Assembly: GCA_030654835.1 (NCBI GenBank)
Contig: JAURWS010000030.1
Location: forward strand, 248,001 to 312,000
DNA from: Gammaproteobacteria bacterium
GTDB taxonomy: Bacteria > Pseudomonadota > Gammaproteobacteria > Pseudomonadales > Pseudohongiellaceae
Direction: 5' to 3'
Length of the DNA stretch: 64,000 nt
The position numbers and the translations under genes were made by a program. The notes beneath the pieces were generated by a model, which was not told the DNA's origin, made no database searches, and saw only the letters and a program-made list of their open reading frames with translations. The number at the start of each line of letters is the position of its first letter. Positions within the stretch are counted from its first letter, which is position 1. This document shows, piece by piece, positions 63,296-64,000 of the stretch.

Positions 63296-63936
63296 TAAAG
63301 CATAAAACCAAGCGTGTTGTAGTTGCGGATGATCATGTCATGTTTCGGCAGGGCTTGATCGCGATGCTCAATGGCGATGAATTCAACGTGGTGGGCGAAG
63401 CCGAAGATGGTCATGAAGCCATTCGCGTCGTACGCAATCTGACTCCGGATCTGGCCATACTGGATTTCAGTATGCCGCTGCTGAATGGTATCGATGCCGC
63501 GCGTGACATTCAGCGCCGCTCACCCAATACCCATGTGGTGCTGCTAACCATGTATGACGACGACGCGTGCGTGCTGGAAGCGCTCAGGGCCGGTGTGCGC
63601 GGCTATGTACTGAAGTCACAGACCACCGCGGATCTGGTCGTAGCGCTGCGCGAGGTCATCCAAGGTTCGGTATATCTGAGCCCGGGCATTTCCGACTCAG
63701 TCGTCAGCATCTATATTTCCAAAAGCAATGCAGATTCCGAAGTGCTTAGCGAACGAGAGCGCCAGGTGCTCCAGTTGATCGCCGAAGGGCATACAACCAA
63801 GTCCATCGCGTCGATGCTGTTCGTCAGTGTCAAGACAGCAGAATCCCATCGGACGCACATCATGCAGCGTCTGGATATTCATAACATCGCCAGTCTGGTT
63901 CGTTACGCGATTCGTCGCGGCATGATCAAAGCTTGA
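63292..63936 (+). CDS. NarL/FixJ-family response regulator
   Basis: A 214-residue regulator. The receiver (residues 8-125) has the acidic pair in 'VVADDHVMF', the phospho-acceptor D58 in 'LAILDFSMPLLNG', the Thr in 'LLTMYDDD' and the Lys in 'VLKSQT'. The LuxR-type DNA-binding domain is 'LSERERQVLQLIAEGHTTKS' followed by 'VKTAESHRTHIMQRL'. It should be phosphorylated by the kinase just upstream (ATGA overlap). A GTAAC-type direct repeat upstream of the secreted paralogues is a candidate target. Confidence 0.92.
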   Translation: MIKHKTKRVVVADDHVMFRQGLIAMLNGDEFNVVGEAEDGHEAIRVVRNLTPDLAILDFSMPLLNGIDAARDIQRRSPNTHVVLLTMYDDDACVLEALRAGVRGYVLKSQTTADLVVALREVIQGSVYLSPGISDSVVSIYISKSNADSEVLSERERQVLQLIAEGHTTKSIASMLFVSVKTAESHRTHIMQRLDIHNIASLVRYAIRRGMIKA

Positions 63937-63967
63937 GAGTGCTCCTGATTGCAAAGAGGCAAACAGC

Positions 63968-64000
63968 TTGAACATAGTGCTGGCAGATGATCATGCCATG
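63968..64000 (+). CDS. Second response regulator, 5' end only (cut by window edge)
   Basis: Eleven codons are visible: TTG start at 63968, then 'NIVLADDHAM'. The acidic pair with the following His and Met is the usual start of a NarL/FixJ receiver, like the regulator just upstream. GAGG precedes the start. Only the first residues are in view, so the output domain is unknown. Confidence 0.6.
   Translation, partial: MNIVLADDHAM

Overview
The window reads as a chromosomal segment of a free-living, probably aquatic gammaproteobacterium. The evidence is the gene order gmk-rpoZ-spoT-ridA-recG, gammaproteobacterial forms of UvrD, UbiA, YaaA, YciA and ArfB, and Pseudomonas-type REP palindromes (core TGTGGGAGCGGGCC..GCCCGCGA). 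No genus can be named from the sequence alone. No tRNA, rRNA, CRISPR array, prophage or insertion sequence was recognised. Layout: positions 1-8550 hold mixed small units: a TetR regulator, a secreted SGNH hydrolase, a TacAT-type toxin-antitoxin pair, a methyltransferase / response regulator / yaaA cluster, yciA, arfB, a short cytochrome P450, and a higBA toxin-antitoxin operon with two inverted-repeat operators. Positions 8551-25804 are core housekeeping: uvrD, a glutaryl-CoA dehydrogenase, ubiA, an HU protein, a YbaK-HDOD protein, recG-ridA-spoT-rpoZ-gmk, hrpB with a prolyl-4-hydroxylase-like gene, then a PIN nuclease / RNA ligase pair and a metal-binding HMA protein. Positions 25897-28950 form a small stress cluster (PRC-barrel, membrane protein, a 23-residue membrane peptide, hemerythrin, triple-BON protein). 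Positions 29425-57074 are one long plus-strand exopolysaccharide (EPS) locus. It opens with a NusG/RfaH-like elongation factor, followed by an outer-membrane barrel, a Wza-like export protein, a Wzz-like chain-length protein, a CpsD-like kinase and an initiating sugar transferase. It then carries a Wzy-like polymerase, a Wzx flippase, two sugar dehydrogenases, a 4-epimerase-like protein, four glycosyltransferases, a FemAB-like acyltransferase, a polysaccharide deacetylase, two asparagine-synthase-type amidotransferases, a heparinase II/III-family protein and a secreted beta-helix protein. Together these suggest an anionic, uronate-containing and probably amidated polymer with its own modifying or degrading enzymes. 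The gene set resembles exosortase-associated EPS loci, but no exosortase is present here. Positions 57116-61378 (minus strand) encode two large paralogous secreted proteins of unknown function. They share an N-terminal domain that looks like a beta-propeller and a jelly-roll-like C-terminal domain, and both have a GTAAC direct repeat with an 11-bp period upstream. Positions 61561-64000 hold an exactly 49-bp-periodic triple repeat. After it come an RsbT-like switch kinase, a soluble histidine kinase whose input domain is RsbU_N-like, a NarL/FixJ response regulator, and the start of a second response regulator cut by the window edge. The most interesting candidate system is this last module: an RsbT-type partner-switch protein that appears wired to a two-component kinase instead of to the RsbU phosphatase, next to an EPS locus and its two secreted paralogs.
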